The position numbers and the translations under genes were made by a program. DNA of 64,000 nt. Origin: UBA4742 sp002403895. GTDB lineage: Bacteria > Actinomycetota > Acidimicrobiia > Acidimicrobiales > Acidimicrobilacustridaceae. A model generated the notes under the pieces. That model ran no database searches and was not told the DNA's origin. It saw only the letters and a program-made list of their open reading frames with translations. Positions 62,944 through 64,000 of this stretch are shown here, in pieces. Location: positions 36,614 to 100,613 of the forward strand of contig DAISGD010000006.1 in assembly GCA_036823295.1 (NCBI GenBank). Direction: 5' to 3'. Within the stretch, counting starts at the first letter, position 1. The number at the start of each line of letters is the position of its first letter.

Positions 62944-63510
62944 CCTCGGCCGGGCCCCAGGGGGACGCAGGGTCGTTCACCGGCACGCTGGCGGCCAGCG
63001 CGGTGGCCGAGGGACGGTTGGACCGATCGGCTCGCGTAGGCGACCGCATCGGCGAGTTGGCCACCAGCGGGTTCGCCGACGCGACGGTGGGTGAGGTGGC
63101 CGACATGACCGTGTCGGTGGGCTACGACGAGGACTACCTCGACGCGGGCGAGGCGCCCAGCGTCGGCGACGCGTTCGGATTCGGCGACGCCGGTGTGCGG
63201 TGGGGGCCTGGCCGTCACCACCCGCGACCCGGCCCGTTTCGGACTCGTGCTGGCTGAGGGTGGGCGAATCGGTGACGACCAAGTCGTGCCGGTGGACGTG
63301 ATCCAGTCGATCCGGGCCGGGGGCGACCCCGGCGTGTTCCAGCGTGGGGGAAAGTACGGCTATCTGGCGGCATCGACGTTCAGGGTGGTTCCGCCCACCG
63401 CGGTCACGAAGGCGATCTCCTTCGATCCCCACGAGTTGTTCTTCCTCGGCGACCGGCAGCCCGCCAAGCGACGGAAGCTCCGGCCAGTGTCGGAGCCTCC
63501 ACCGCGGTGA
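62944..63510 (+). pseudogene. Decayed serine hydrolase (beta-lactamase family)
   Basis: Frame 1 (from about 62975) reads SFTGTLAASAVAEGRLDRSA and FADATVGEVADMTVSVGYDE, the region after SxxK of class C beta-lactamase-like hydrolases. A different frame (from about 63190) holds GGGLAVTTRDPARFGLVLAE, the later GGLxxTxxDxARFG motif. The N-terminus with SxxK and the central Tyr motif are missing. A deletion and frameshift explain the pattern. An unplaced tail (to 63510) follows. Confidence 0.7.
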
Positions 63511-63540
63511 GCTGAGTTTATGGCAGAGTGATCGGCTATC

Positions 63541-63567
63541 CTTCCGAAACATCTGGTGTTTCGGAAG
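63541..63567. promoter_or_regulatory. Perfect inverted repeat before the Fic gene
   Basis: CTTCCGAAACA (63541-63551) and TGTTTCGGAAG (63557-63567) form an 11-bp perfect inverted repeat with a 5-bp spacer. It overlaps a -10-like TATCCT (63537-63542), and its right arm contains the GGAAG Shine-Dalgarno of the Fic gene (ATG 63574). It could be an operator or could hide the ribosome site in RNA. Confidence 0.7.
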
Positions 63568-63573
63568 GGTCGC

Positions 63574-64000
63574 ATGGGTGGACGTTGGTCACAGATCACC
63601 TGGCAGGGGCGCAAAGCCCGTGCTTGGCTGCCCGATCCGATCGCGACGGACGCGTGCGCTTTGGGGGTCGGGGTCGCCCGGCGAACCGAGCGGGCTGCGG
63701 CCGCGGTGCGCCGCGCCGATGAGCGCCTGCCGGGAACGTGGGAGCCGATCGCTCGGATCCTGCTACGAACGGAGGGGGTGGCGTCGTCGAACATCGAGGG
63801 GTTGCGCGCGCCGATCGAAGCCGTCGCGGCGGCCGAGGTCGACGGCACGGCAGCCGACGCCACCGCGGCGTCGATCGCCGACAACTTGGTTGTGGTGACC
63901 GAAGCCATCCGGGCGTCGCACCGAACGCGGTTGAGCGTCGCCACCCTCAACCGCTGGCACAAGCGATTGATGCGTCACAGCGATCTGCCGTCTCCGATGG
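63574..64000 (+). CDS. Fic family protein (5' part)
   Basis: 142 codons before the window ends, no stop. The N-terminal region has RTEGVASSNIEGLRAP, which contains the (S/T)xxxE(G/N) inhibitory helix motif SSNIEG of class II Fic AMP-transferases. Later RTRLSVATLNRWHKRLMRHS leads toward the Fic core, which lies beyond the window. Fic enzymes transfer AMP to target proteins. GGAAGG precedes ATG 63574. Confidence 0.82.
   Translation, partial: MGGRWSQITWQGRKARAWLPDPIATDACALGVGVARRTERAAAAVRRADERLPGTWEPIARILLRTEGVASSNIEGLRAPIEAVAAAEVDGTAADATAASIADNLVVVTEAIRASHRTRLSVATLNRWHKRLMRHSDLPSPM

Overview
This window is high-GC actinobacterial chromosome spanning the replication origin. The gene order strongly resembles Mycobacterium tuberculosis, as I recall that genome. 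One mycobacterial-type block, rplI-rpsR-ssb-rpsF ... ponA-DUF5318-padR-ino1 (1-7728), is joined to the conserved origin block pcnA ... DUF6049 ... kinase-sigM-anti-sigma-trxB-trxA-cwlM-parB-parA-rsmG-khpB-yidC-yidD-rnpA-rpmH-dnaA-dnaN-recF-DUF721-gyrB-gyrA-tRNA-Ile (8794-37155). Leaderless start sites are frequent. A WhiG/FliA-type sigma factor and a MauE/MauD-like cassette are present, and the gene neighbourhood has several non-mycobacterial genes. Together these suggest a deep-branching actinobacterium, probably class Acidimicrobiia. That lineage call is inference; no rRNA is present.

Layout. (1) 1-5909, mostly minus strand: ribosomal proteins S6, S18 and L9 with SSB, then DUF192, panB, a class A penicillin-binding protein and DUF5318. 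(2) 5990-8613, plus strand: PadR regulator with an overlapping operator/promoter, inositol-phosphate synthase and a methyltransferase, followed by an 88-bp tandem repeat. (3) 8794-21411: CCA-adding enzyme, histone-deacetylase-like hydrolase, GNAT, DUF6049, DegV, a membrane Ser/Thr kinase with a discoidin-like ectodomain, an ECF sigma/anti-sigma pair, thioredoxin reductase and thioredoxin, and a CwlM-like pseudo-amidase. (4) 21582-27076, minus strand: parB, parA (with parS inside the coding sequence), rsmG, khpB, yidC, yidD, rnpA and rpmH. (5) 27549-37155, plus strand: dnaA, a DnaA-box-rich dnaA-dnaN gap (probable oriC), dnaN, recF, DUF721/dciA, gyrB, gyrA and tRNA-Ile.

(6) 37198-49388 is a more variable region: an NAD-binding protein, a WhiG/FliA-type sigma factor with a matching promoter, copper-handling genes (DUF1775 and CopC-CopD), an inositol-monophosphatase-like enzyme, a zinc alcohol dehydrogenase, a membrane protein, a class III aminotransferase damaged around a 100-N scaffold gap, an AAA ATPase and an SDR. 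(7) 49491-53286 is a tightly overlapping six-gene operon. It encodes a MauE-like membrane protein, a Tat-exported Cys-rich protein resembling the methylamine dehydrogenase light chain fused to five 45-residue repeats, a MauD-like thioredoxin, a 24-residue membrane peptide and two unrecognised proteins. This is one of two candidates for an undescribed system.

(8) 53306-56245: FKBP isomerase, Baeyer-Villiger-type monooxygenase and two gene remnants. (9) 56246-62943 is the second candidate. A soluble protein fuses a sugar-type ABC ATPase, GAF-like regions and a histidine kinase. It is followed by an OmpR-family regulator, paired GTTCAC repeats, and a complete sugar ABC transporter (binding protein, ATPase, permease). 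The transporter ATPase is a close paralogue of the ATPase domain in the kinase. (10) 62944-64000: a decayed serine hydrolase, then the start of a Fic-family gene behind a perfect inverted repeat.
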